A stretch of DNA of 37,781 nt from a virus. Each line of letters starts with the position of its first letter. Positions within the stretch are counted from its first letter, which is position 1. Below are positions 15,137-23,117 of this stretch, piece by piece. Below the pieces are notes generated by a model. That model ran no database searches, was not told the DNA's origin, and was given only the letters and a program-made list of their open reading frames with translations. The position numbers and the translations under genes are program-made. The stretch spans positions 1-37,781 of the IMG/VR virus record IMGVR_UViG_3300046389_000412. One strand, given 5' to 3'.

Positions 15137-16435
15137 ATGAACAACATCAATAACTCTAAAATATTGGAGAATGCTCTTATCGGGGTAGAATTTGAATTTT
15201 ATTCAAACAAGTCCATAGACGATACTGCCAAAGAATTAGCTAGTCTTTTAGGTAAAAAGATTAGAGTAGAATCTAAGGCACATAGCGATTTTGAAGTTAC
15301 CAGAGATGAGTTCAAAATAGAACCAGATATGAGTGGAGGTGAAAAACTTATGGAACTTGTAACTGGTGCACAACCATATCATTCAGGTAGAATGATGATT
15401 ATCAAGGTATGTAAATGGATAGAAGAAAACGGATATACTAATGATAGAAGTTCTATTCATTTAAATCTTTCATTCGATACTAGTAAAATAGAAAATAAGC
15501 ACAGAATTTCTAAAATGAATGTTCTTAAATTTATTTTAGATTTTAAAGAAAGTCAAGTGTTTAAGTTTTTTCCAGAAAGAAAAGATTCAGCCTACGCTAA
15601 ATCAATTAAATTTGTTTTACCAAAATCTGATACTTATTTCTTTGATGGTTTAAATATTACTCCTAGTAATTTTACATTTCCAGATTCTAAATATTATGGA
15701 GTTAACTTTGAAAAAAGACACAAAAACTATTTAGAATTTAGATATTTGGGTGGTGCTGATTGGGAAAAGAAAACTTCTAAGATATTGCAAATGTTAGAGC
15801 TATTTATATCTCAATTATGGGATAGCACTTCAACAACTTCATTTACACCGTTAAATGCAATAGAGCTTAGAAAAATTCTTTCTAAAAATGAAAAAATTAT
15901 AAAAAGTAGATCTGATTGGAGAAATATCGATAAGGGATGGAATGGCAAGGTAAAACTAACCGTTGATCTTAAAGACAATGAAAAAATAATAGATTTACAT
16001 TGGCCTAATATTAGAGAAAGAGTTTTGACGCTTTTCACACATGGCGAATTAAATACTGGGCACATTAACTATGATTCTGACAATGGGACAATTCAAGTTG
16101 AGGGAGGTAATCTTCCTTATTGTGTGGATTTAAGAGGATATGAATTTGTTAGGTGTTTTCTTAGAGGCGAATTTACAGAATGTGATTTCTTTAGTTGTGA
16201 TGTAAACGGATCAGATATTCATTCATCTAATTTTTATCAATCTAGTCAGGTAAATTCTTCTAAATTAGAAAGTTCATACGTCCATCAAACATGTGTATTA
16301 AAGGATTGCTACATATATGGTAGTGGTATGATGAAAGGTAAAATGGAAGGTGGTATATTTAGAGATGGAAAATACGATAAGAAAACGGCGCAGTTTAGCA
16401 CTGAAACAGAAAAAATACTTTATACAGAAGTTTAA
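15137..16435 (+). CDS. Amidoligase-like enzyme with pentapeptide-like C-terminus
   Basis: The 432-residue product matches the signature order of the Amidoligase_2 family (glutamine-synthetase fold), which joins amino groups to carboxylates with ATP. It has G16-V-E-F-E-F (metal-binding acidic pair), E73-L-V-T in the second acidic strand, S106-x-H108-L-N, and FEKRHKNYLEFRYLGGADW (~191-209), with the Glu-Phe-Arg strand typical of the C-terminal catalytic half. Residues ~330-405 change to Ser/Cys/Asp-rich short repeats (CFLRGEFTECDFFSCDVNGS) resembling a pentapeptide-type beta-helix, an unusual fusion. The substrate is unknown; candidates are peptidoglycan, a virion protein or a small peptide. 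It lies between the S1 gene and the gp25/gp6 wedge genes behind its own promoter-like box. Confidence 0.7.
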   Translation: MNNINNSKILENALIGVEFEFYSNKSIDDTAKELASLLGKKIRVESKAHSDFEVTRDEFKIEPDMSGGEKLMELVTGAQPYHSGRMMIIKVCKWIEENGYTNDRSSIHLNLSFDTSKIENKHRISKMNVLKFILDFKESQVFKFFPERKDSAYAKSIKFVLPKSDTYFFDGLNITPSNFTFPDSKYYGVNFEKRHKNYLEFRYLGGADWEKKTSKILQMLELFISQLWDSTSTTSFTPLNAIELRKILSKNEKIIKSRSDWRNIDKGWNGKVKLTVDLKDNEKIIDLHWPNIRERVLTLFTHGELNTGHINYDSDNGTIQVEGGNLPYCVDLRGYEFVRCFLRGEFTECDFFSCDVNGSDIHSSNFYQSSQVNSSKLESSYVHQTCVLKDCYIYGSGMMKGKMEGGIFRDGKYDKKTAQFSTETEKILYTEV

Positions 16436-16451
16436 AAATAATTAAAATAAA

Positions 16452-17285
16452 ATGAGCGATAATATAATAGGTAATCAATCTGATTTAACGACTCCACCTT
16501 CATGGGATACGGAGTGTTTTAATAATTTTGTAAATGAATTAGCATCAGAAGTAACAGGGTCTTGTATGATTCCTATGAATCTTCCAAAATCAGAAGTTCA
16601 AAATATTGTTAAAAGAGCAAAGAAATGGTTTTATAAAAACTATGAATATTCTATGAAGGAAAACTTTATGGTTCTTCCTAAGGAATTATTTAATACGACA
16701 TACTTTAAAAATAAAAGAACATTTACTCTTCCTACAATGGACCCAGCAACAGGAGGTGGAGAAGTATATTCAGTATATGGATGCTTTGAAACAGGATCTA
16801 AATATGCAGGTGGAACAGATATTAGATTTTCACAAGGTGATTTTGCAATTGAAAGAATGATGTATACTGGTATGTTTAGCGGAGATGGCGTAGTAGATGC
16901 TGCAGAAAACTTACAATATTATGTAATTAATGAAAGCTTTTTTGATTTAGCTAGACAGATTTTAGAAAATCCAATAGGTTATCACTATAATCAATTAACC
17001 CATGAAATTAAATTTACAGGAGAAACTCCTAATAGAGACATTATATTGGAAGTATATGAAACTATCCCAGAATGTGCACTATTTGAGGATGAGGCCTTTT
17101 TTAGATATTGTGCCGCAAAAATTAAAATTTCATTAGGTCAAAAGTTAAGTATATTTGGGTTTGCATTACCTGGAAATATTGAAGTTAATCCCGACGCAAT
17201 TCAAGGCCTAGGTGAAGGAGAACTAGAAGCTGTGATTGAAGAAATAAAAACAGATGAGGGCACCGATTGGATGATGCACTCGTAA
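16452..17285 (+). CDS. Virion structural protein, probably baseplate or neck
   Basis: The 277-residue product has no recognised domain. It contains a helix with KRAKKWFYKNYEYSMKENFM (~54-73), a beta-rich middle with a Gly-rich loop (PTMDPATGGGEVYSVYG), and a C-terminal helix pair (FEDEAFFRYCAAKIKISLGQ) before an acidic tail. Similar proteins next to gp25 in marine T4-like phages are, as far as I recall, annotated only as structural. The gene is followed at once by gp25 and gp6, so a wedge or tail-completion role is the most economical reading. The leader is AATTAAAATAAAATG, with no Shine-Dalgarno. Confidence 0.75.
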   Translation: MSDNIIGNQSDLTTPPSWDTECFNNFVNELASEVTGSCMIPMNLPKSEVQNIVKRAKKWFYKNYEYSMKENFMVLPKELFNTTYFKNKRTFTLPTMDPATGGGEVYSVYGCFETGSKYAGGTDIRFSQGDFAIERMMYTGMFSGDGVVDAAENLQYYVINESFFDLARQILENPIGYHYNQLTHEIKFTGETPNRDIILEVYETIPECALFEDEAFFRYCAAKIKISLGQKLSIFGFALPGNIEVNPDAIQGLGEGELEAVIEEIKTDEGTDWMMHS

Positions 17286-17287
17286 TA

Positions 17288-17297
17288 GAATATATAG
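17288..17297 (+). promoter_or_regulatory. GAATATATAG box directly before the gp25 start codon
   Basis: TAGAATATATA here is identical to the 11 bases at 9929-9939 and likewise stands 4-5 bases before an ATG (17302). The distance argues against promoter function for this gene; an A/T initiation element or chance are alternatives. Confidence 0.25.
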
Positions 17298-17301
17298 TTA
17301 A

Positions 17302-17655
17302 ATGGAGTTTTATATAAAAGCAAAAGGTGATCCCGGATTTAATCCTTCTACGTTAGAAATTAATTCTGATTTAGCTAGATTAATGACACAAATAGAAACT
17401 GTTCTTTTTACAAGAAGAGGAGATGTTTTAGGTGAACCTGAATTTGGTGCAAATTTAGAAGATTACGTATACTCTTTGAGTTATAATGATTATTTACTTA
17501 AAAAAGTAGTTGCTGAGCAAATTTATAAATATGTTCCCTTAGCTAGTAAATTTAACGTCACGGTAGATGTCGATTTCACAAAAGAAGTTGATAGACACAT
17601 GGTGTTTGTAGACATAAGAATTGATAATAGATATCAACTAGGTGTCTATGTATAA
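17302..17655 (+). CDS. 25: gp25-like baseplate wedge protein
   Basis: The 117-residue product matches the GPW/gp25 family, the wedge protein that nucleates sheath assembly and is conserved in contractile tails and type VI secretion (TssE). The diagnostic segment is IETVLFTRRGDVLGEPEFGA (residues 31-50), with the Arg-Gly and Pro-Glu-Phe-Gly core, followed by N-L-E-D-Y-V. Length is close to T4 gp25 (132 residues). It directly precedes gp6, the usual order in contractile-tail operons. Confidence 0.93.
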   Translation: MEFYIKAKGDPGFNPSTLEINSDLARLMTQIETVLFTRRGDVLGEPEFGANLEDYVYSLSYNDYLLKKVVAEQIYKYVPLASKFNVTVDVDFTKEVDRHMVFVDIRIDNRYQLGVYV

Positions 17656-17672
17656 TAAAACTAAAATTAAAA

Positions 17673-19493
17673 ATGGCAGATAATAAATTTTTATCGACAT
17701 CCAGAATTAAAGCTGGTGAAATGATTGAAGACGTGAGATCCTACATTAGTAGGATATACGGGGAAGTACAAGGTGCTTTTACAACAGCTTCTCCCTTTTC
17801 ACAGATCCTAGATGTCATTTCAGAAATAGGAAGATTAATATTCTTCTATATTGAAGATTCTACAGTAGAGCAAAACATATTAACAGCACAAAACCCTGAA
17901 TCCATTTATGGAATATCTAGGTTAGCTGGTCATGATGCATTTAGAGGAGCTGCCGCCGTTGGTGAAATAAAACTTAGATTAGGCGTTTCTAATTTAGACG
18001 ATATCACTGGAGATGCATTAAATATTCCAGCAAATGCTACTATAGAATGTAAAGATAACGGCCTTAAATATACTCTAAGAACTAGTAACGATCAATTTAG
18101 ATTAGAAAAATCAAATTCAAATTACATATATGCTCCCGTTGTTCAGGGTGAATATGAAACACAGAAGCTTACTTCAACTGGAGAATCTTTTCAATCTTTT
18201 AACGTAATTACAAAATCAATGGTAGATCATAGCGATGTTAGGGTAAAAGTTAACTCAGCGCTTTGGACAAAATATGATTCACTATATGACATGAAGAAAA
18301 ATACTCAAGGATATATTGTAAGAACAGGTATATCTGGAGGATTAGATCTTTATTTTGGAAATGGATCTTTTGGAGAAATTCCTGAAATGGGATCTACAAT
18401 AGAAGTAGAATATTTAAAAATTGAAGGAGCTATGGGTAATTTAAACGGAAGAGCAGACCTATCGTTTAAATTTAAGACAGAAGGAACAGATTCACTAGGA
18501 AATACACATGATTTAAATGAACTATTAGAATCTGAATTTACAGTAGCTCCTAAAATGGGAGCAAACCCTGAAGATATTGAATTAACAAAGCTAATTGCTC
18601 CATTACAATCACACTCATTTGTATTAGCAACACCAGATAACTATGAGCATTTTCTATCAAGATATGGTATGTTTTCATATTTAGACGCATATAATACAAC
18701 TGACGATGGATATTTAGATGATGATAATGTTATCTATCTATTTATGTTACCTAATACTCTTAAAAAGTTACAAAATAATAAAGACTATTTTTCTCTAGAT
18801 ACTTCTGAATTCTTTTTTACAGAAATAGAAAAAGAAGGTATTTTAGGATTATTAGAAAAATCAGGAAGACAGATGGTAACGACAGAAGTAAAAGTCGTGG
18901 ATCCTAAACCCCAATTTTTTAGAATGGACATTAAAGTAAGATATTTTGAAGGGTATACTAAAGCAAATCTTGCTACTGAAATAAGATCTAAAGTTGCAGA
19001 ATATTTAATTAATATAACTAGAAGAGACCGCCTTCCAAAATCAGATATAGTTGCCATAGTAGAAGCAATAGAAGGAATAGATTCTGTGAACGTAAAATTT
19101 ACTTCTGAAAAAGAAGAAACAGCTAGAAGACTAGGATATTATATTTCTGAGACAGTTACTGTTACGCCTTCTACACCTGTGTTAAAAGACATAGGTAATG
19201 GTAAACAAAAAATGGTTTTCTTTAAAAGAAACGTAACTACTTCTCAAGTTAATTTTGAGCCTGGAGCTCCTTTACCCGAAAATGTAATTAACTTAGATTC
19301 ATTTGGTGATATAATTTTAGAAAAAGAAGAGGTAGCATTATTCAGAGGAGGATGGCTAGATTCGGACGGATCAATGGTAGATGATTCTGTTAAAACAGGT
19401 GAAAAGGCCGCGTTATCAATATACTTTGACGAACCAGCTGTTAAAAATACAATCTTTGCGAAGGTTCAAGCTAAAAATAGGAAAGCTATATAA
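17673..19493 (+). CDS. 6: gp6/gpJ-like baseplate wedge protein
   Basis: The 606-residue product resembles the Baseplate_J/gp6 family, whose dimers form the inner ring of the contractile baseplate. Signatures include an N-terminal helical region (SPFSQILDVISEIGRLIFFY), then NPESIYGISRLAGHDAFRGA and a beta-rich section with IPANATIECKDNGLKYTLR, then GGLDLYFGNGSFGEIPEMGS, which matches the conserved FG(D/N)G-x-x-G-x-x-P motif of gp6/gpJ. The C-terminal half has KVRYFEGYTKANLATEIRSK and VAIVEAIEGIDSVNVKF, also typical. T4 gp6 is 660 residues. It ends in TAATG overlapping the next gene. Confidence 0.92.
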   Translation: MADNKFLSTSRIKAGEMIEDVRSYISRIYGEVQGAFTTASPFSQILDVISEIGRLIFFYIEDSTVEQNILTAQNPESIYGISRLAGHDAFRGAAAVGEIKLRLGVSNLDDITGDALNIPANATIECKDNGLKYTLRTSNDQFRLEKSNSNYIYAPVVQGEYETQKLTSTGESFQSFNVITKSMVDHSDVRVKVNSALWTKYDSLYDMKKNTQGYIVRTGISGGLDLYFGNGSFGEIPEMGSTIEVEYLKIEGAMGNLNGRADLSFKFKTEGTDSLGNTHDLNELLESEFTVAPKMGANPEDIELTKLIAPLQSHSFVLATPDNYEHFLSRYGMFSYLDAYNTTDDGYLDDDNVIYLFMLPNTLKKLQNNKDYFSLDTSEFFFTEIEKEGILGLLEKSGRQMVTTEVKVVDPKPQFFRMDIKVRYFEGYTKANLATEIRSKVAEYLINITRRDRLPKSDIVAIVEAIEGIDSVNVKFTSEKEETARRLGYYISETVTVTPSTPVLKDIGNGKQKMVFFKRNVTTSQVNFEPGAPLPENVINLDSFGDIILEKEEVALFRGGWLDSDGSMVDDSVKTGEKAALSIYFDEPAVKNTIFAKVQAKNRKAI

Positions 19494-19762
19494 TGGAATT
19501 ATTTAACGGTCTTTTTAAAAGTAGAAAAAAAAGAATTTATTCTATTAGAGAAACAGTTTTTGATGATAGAAAAAATTTAGGAAACGATTATAGAAAAAAC
19601 ATGTTAAAAAATTCTATATCTAGCCATATATGGAGAAATAACCAAATGAATGATTTTATAAATTTCGTTCAAGAGGTATTAGCGGATTGGGTTGATTCTG
19701 TAAATTATTTAAAAATTTATAAGTCATACACAATGAAAAAGGACGATAAAAAAATTAGATAA
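19493..19762 (+). CDS. Small hypothetical protein between wedge genes
   Basis: An 89-residue basic protein of unknown function, starting in the TAATG overlap with the gp6-like gene and ending two bases before the next gene. It is Lys/Arg/Asn-rich (LFKSRKKRIYSIRETVFDDR at the start) with a helix IWRNNQMNDFINFVQEVLAD. The tight packing between gp6- and gp7-like genes suggests a small wedge or assembly factor; no motif supports more. Confidence 0.7.
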   Translation: MELFNGLFKSRKKRIYSIRETVFDDRKNLGNDYRKNMLKNSISSHIWRNNQMNDFINFVQEVLADWVDSVNYLKIYKSYTMKKDDKKIR

Positions 19763-19764
19763 TA

Positions 19765-22542
19765 ATGTCATATCAAAATCTTAGATTTTTTGATAATAAT
19801 TCTAACGAATTAAATTTAGAATACGATAGTGTGCTAGGATATTCTAAAGGTACTGTTTTTTTAAATGAAATATCAACAGGCCTTTATGAGACTTTAAATC
19901 TATACGTATTAGAAGAAGTTAGGGATGAATTAGATAACGTAAGGTTCGTTCATCCTATTTCAGCAGACGCTAATAATAATACTATTAAATTTAAGTTTGT
20001 TTCCGAATATGGAGATAGTGAGGATATTTTTCTATACAGTGGTGTTATGAAAAATGGAGATTATGAGGTTAATGTAGATAATTTTCAAACTAGCGAAATG
20101 AGAGATAGTTCTTTTTATAATGGGCTAGATTCTGAGGGATTTAAGGTAGTTCCTTTAAACGCAACCGCTTTACACCCTACTGCATGTTTGGCTAATATAG
20201 CTTTAAGTTCTGAAATTGAAGGATTTCATATACGAAAGCTAGAAGTATTCGCAGACCAGGATGGAGTAGAAACTAAAATAGCCGAAATAAAAGTATACGG
20301 TGAAGTTGTTGCAGAAGACGAAAGGCTTAAAACTCTTTTAACAAACATGGCCCTTAATCTTGACGAAATGGATTATCTAATATTTAGAGATTCTGACATT
20401 AAAGATTTAGGAGTAGATTATAAACTATTAAATGCAAAAAGAAAAGAGCTTTTATTACAGGCTTCCACTATAAAGCCATTTATAGGAACTTATAAAGCCC
20501 TATTGGGAATAATAGATTTTTTCGGATATAGCAATGTAAGCCTTAGAGAGTATTGGTTAAACATAAACGAAAAGGCAGAAGGTTTTGGAAAAATGATCGT
20601 TGTGCCTGTTGCTAATCAAACTGAAGTAGGTTTCCTAGCAAAGAAAAGCAGAAATACCAATTTACCTAATTCTAATCAAAAGAAAACCTCTAGATTTTCT
20701 TTAGCGTATAGGTTAAATGTTCCTACTGGAAGGTTAAATGAATTTGATTTACCAGAGGTAGAAGAAATAACCGATTTTTCACCTGATGAAATATTAATAA
20801 AATTATATGCTTTAAAGCGTAAATTACAAAGAGAGTATTTACCCCTTAATGCTAAGATAGTCGATATTACTGCCGAAGGAGATTATTTCGATAGCGTCAG
20901 TCAAAGAACATGGAACAATCAACACCAAATAAAAATTCAAAATGCAGGGCAAGATGTCCACTATGAAGTTTTCCCTGAAGTAAAATCTATTTATATAGAA
21001 GATTTAAGAAAAGTTGATTATAGATTAGAAGGACTAGGTCATGATATATTTTCTTTTTCAAAATCTATTAGAAACGAAATAGAAGCTTCTATTAGATCAT
21101 TTTACACGGAATGGCATGATGAAGATATGTCTTCTTATAATACTATCGCCGGAATTCCCGTAGGAGCTCCTTTAATTTTATCAGGAACTTCTCTTAAAGA
21201 CACATGGGACGATGCAAACTTTACTTATATAGATGCAAATGACACCGACGATGACGCAAATATTTTACATTCAAGTGGACAATCAACTTTACAAGATCCT
21301 TTTTTAACATGGGATGATTGGTGGAAAAGAAGTGTATATGAAATTGAATGGATTATCAAAGGTCCTAGAGGATATTCTAAAAGTGTGAGAGGGCCGGTTG
21401 AAGACTGGTATACTTTACCATTAATATTACCATACGTTGGTGAATATTCTATAGATGTTGCGTTTTGGGATTTATATAACGTTAGAAGTGTTAGTCATAA
21501 CGAAAAGATTAATGTTAAATCTAAAAATGTAGAAATATATGGAGTATATCAGAAGCTGACACCTGAGTTAGATTGGTCTAACTATAAATATCAATGGGAT
21601 GAAGCTGGATCTTCTTGGGAATGGGGAAGAGAAAACCTAAACACGGTTGAAGAAAATATAGCAACGTATTATTTAACATTAGATAGAGCTAATTATCTGA
21701 ATAGTGATGAAGACGGAAAAGAGTTTTCAGTAGTTAGAAGATTTGCAGACTCAAATACTCCTACTGGATTTAATGAAACAACCGGACCATATCAATGGAA
21801 AAAACTTAGAAAACAAGTATGGAATGATGGACCTTCTATTAGCTGGGATCAAACGAGAGTAGGTCCAGACTTAAACTCTTCGTTTAAACTAGAAATAAAT
21901 GGCGCGACAAACGGTACTATTTCTGTTTCTCAAATAGACAATTTAACAGGTCTTGAAATAGTTGAAGAATATTCTCCTATTTCTACATATCCTACTTCTA
22001 ATACTGATTTTTCTGCATGGGAAAATCTGAAAGAAGAATTAAATAATTTAAATCCTAATCAATGGCCTATCTTTACCAAGTTTAATTGGAACCCAGTATA
22101 TGAAGATACGGATGGCAATATAATAAATAACTTTGATGGCGCCGATCTATGTAATTATATGTTAGTTGTTTCTAAGCAACCTAATCAATTGTATGATTTT
22201 TACAATGCGACAACAACTACAGGAAATATAGATCCTAGCAGCTTTGTTAAATATCAAGCTTACAACCCTAGCTTTAACGATACCTACGTTATTGATGACC
22301 ACGGCGCTATTAATCTTCTTAATCATATGACGTTTTCATACGATTTAACTAAAATGCCGGGTGTAATTAATCAGAAATGGAGATTGATAAATAATAGTGT
22401 AAAAAAAGAAGATATATATTATGATAATCAGTGGCTGACATACTTATTTGACACGAAGGGAGAGTATAGTATTGAGCTGGAATTAACTGATATTAACGGA
22501 AATAAAAACATAACAAGAAAAAACATCTTAACAATTAAATAA
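19765..22542 (+). CDS. gp7/gpI-like baseplate wedge protein with PKD-like domains
   Basis: The 925-residue product follows gp6, the position of T4 gp7 or P2 gpI. Residues ~203-256 (DYLIFRDSDIKDLGVDYKLL … IKPFIGTYKALLGIIDFFGY) resemble the helical gpI-type core, where the chain enters the wedge. After ~480 the protein is Trp/Asp-rich (FLTWDDWWKRSVYEIEWIIK; YQWDEAGSSWEWGREN) and contains beta-sandwich modules of PKD/Ig type, with the pattern GEYSIDVAFWDLYN near 555 and GEYSIELELTDINGNKN at the C-terminus (~900-915). T4 gp7 has 1032 residues. The wedge role is inferred from order and the N-terminal half; the PKD-like modules suggest surface-exposed decoration. Confidence 0.75.
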   Translation: MSYQNLRFFDNNSNELNLEYDSVLGYSKGTVFLNEISTGLYETLNLYVLEEVRDELDNVRFVHPISADANNNTIKFKFVSEYGDSEDIFLYSGVMKNGDYEVNVDNFQTSEMRDSSFYNGLDSEGFKVVPLNATALHPTACLANIALSSEIEGFHIRKLEVFADQDGVETKIAEIKVYGEVVAEDERLKTLLTNMALNLDEMDYLIFRDSDIKDLGVDYKLLNAKRKELLLQASTIKPFIGTYKALLGIIDFFGYSNVSLREYWLNINEKAEGFGKMIVVPVANQTEVGFLAKKSRNTNLPNSNQKKTSRFSLAYRLNVPTGRLNEFDLPEVEEITDFSPDEILIKLYALKRKLQREYLPLNAKIVDITAEGDYFDSVSQRTWNNQHQIKIQNAGQDVHYEVFPEVKSIYIEDLRKVDYRLEGLGHDIFSFSKSIRNEIEASIRSFYTEWHDEDMSSYNTIAGIPVGAPLILSGTSLKDTWDDANFTYIDANDTDDDANILHSSGQSTLQDPFLTWDDWWKRSVYEIEWIIKGPRGYSKSVRGPVEDWYTLPLILPYVGEYSIDVAFWDLYNVRSVSHNEKINVKSKNVEIYGVYQKLTPELDWSNYKYQWDEAGSSWEWGRENLNTVEENIATYYLTLDRANYLNSDEDGKEFSVVRRFADSNTPTGFNETTGPYQWKKLRKQVWNDGPSISWDQTRVGPDLNSSFKLEINGATNGTISVSQIDNLTGLEIVEEYSPISTYPTSNTDFSAWENLKEELNNLNPNQWPIFTKFNWNPVYEDTDGNIINNFDGADLCNYMLVVSKQPNQLYDFYNATTTTGNIDPSSFVKYQAYNPSFNDTYVIDDHGAINLLNHMTFSYDLTKMPGVINQKWRLINNSVKKEDIYYDNQWLTYLFDTKGEYSIELELTDINGNKNITRKNILTIK

Positions 22543-22543
22543 A

Positions 22544-23092
22544 ATGGCAAGTATTACAACAATTTTAGGAACGCACAGCCTTTCTTCTTCGAGACTTACT
22601 ATCAATAATAACTTTGATAATGTAAATGAAGAATTAGGTTTAATTGCAAACGTTCTAGACACGACAAACTCTACGTTAACTTTAACAGGCGCTGTTTCTG
22701 CGGGAACTCTTTCTTTAAATAACGGTTCTTTATCTACATTTAGTGTAACAGGATCTTCTTTTGAATCAGGAGTAGAATCCACATTTAAAGAGAACGTTAT
22801 TTTAGAAAAATCTTTACAGGTTTCTTTTGCAGATACTGCTAATTTCCCTGTAGGAACCCCTTCATTAGGTGCATATGAGTACACTGGTTCTGACCCTATT
22901 TCATTAGGTGCTTCTACTAGTGGACAATTATTAACAATTGCCGCTAATGTTGAGTTTACAATGGACTTAACAGCTGCACTAATTCACGGTGCAACATCTA
23001 TTACCGTTTTACAAGGTGGTAGTATTAGCTTAATGGGAGATAACAACGGAAAATGGTATATTGTAGGTTCTTATAACGCTACAATTGCTTAA
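22544..23092 (+). CDS. Small fibre-like virion protein
   Basis: The 182-residue protein begins with SSSRLTINNNFDNVNEELG (residues 13-31), an N-terminal motif that recurs in both collagen-like fibres downstream as DKIN(F/Y)NF. The following Thr/Ser/Leu-rich strands (NSTLTLTGAVSAGTLSLNNG) look like a triple-beta or beta-helix shaft. The C-terminal ~75 residues (GASTSGQLLTIAANVEFTMD … DNNGKWYIVGSYN) resemble a small beta knob. It is probably a short trimeric fibre or decoration attached to the wedge. The start is one base after the preceding stop. Confidence 0.75.
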   Translation: MASITTILGTHSLSSSRLTINNNFDNVNEELGLIANVLDTTNSTLTLTGAVSAGTLSLNNGSLSTFSVTGSSFESGVESTFKENVILEKSLQVSFADTANFPVGTPSLGAYEYTGSDPISLGASTSGQLLTIAANVEFTMDLTAALIHGATSITVLQGGSISLMGDNNGKWYIVGSYNATIA

Positions 23093-23117
23093 TTATAAAA
23101 TAAAAAGTTTTAATTAG

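Noticed and set aside
22411-22420. GATATATATT as an internal late promoter
   Set aside because: It lies in coding sequence (Asp-Ile-Tyr-Tyr) ~130 bases before the next start; kept only as a caution about motif specificity.
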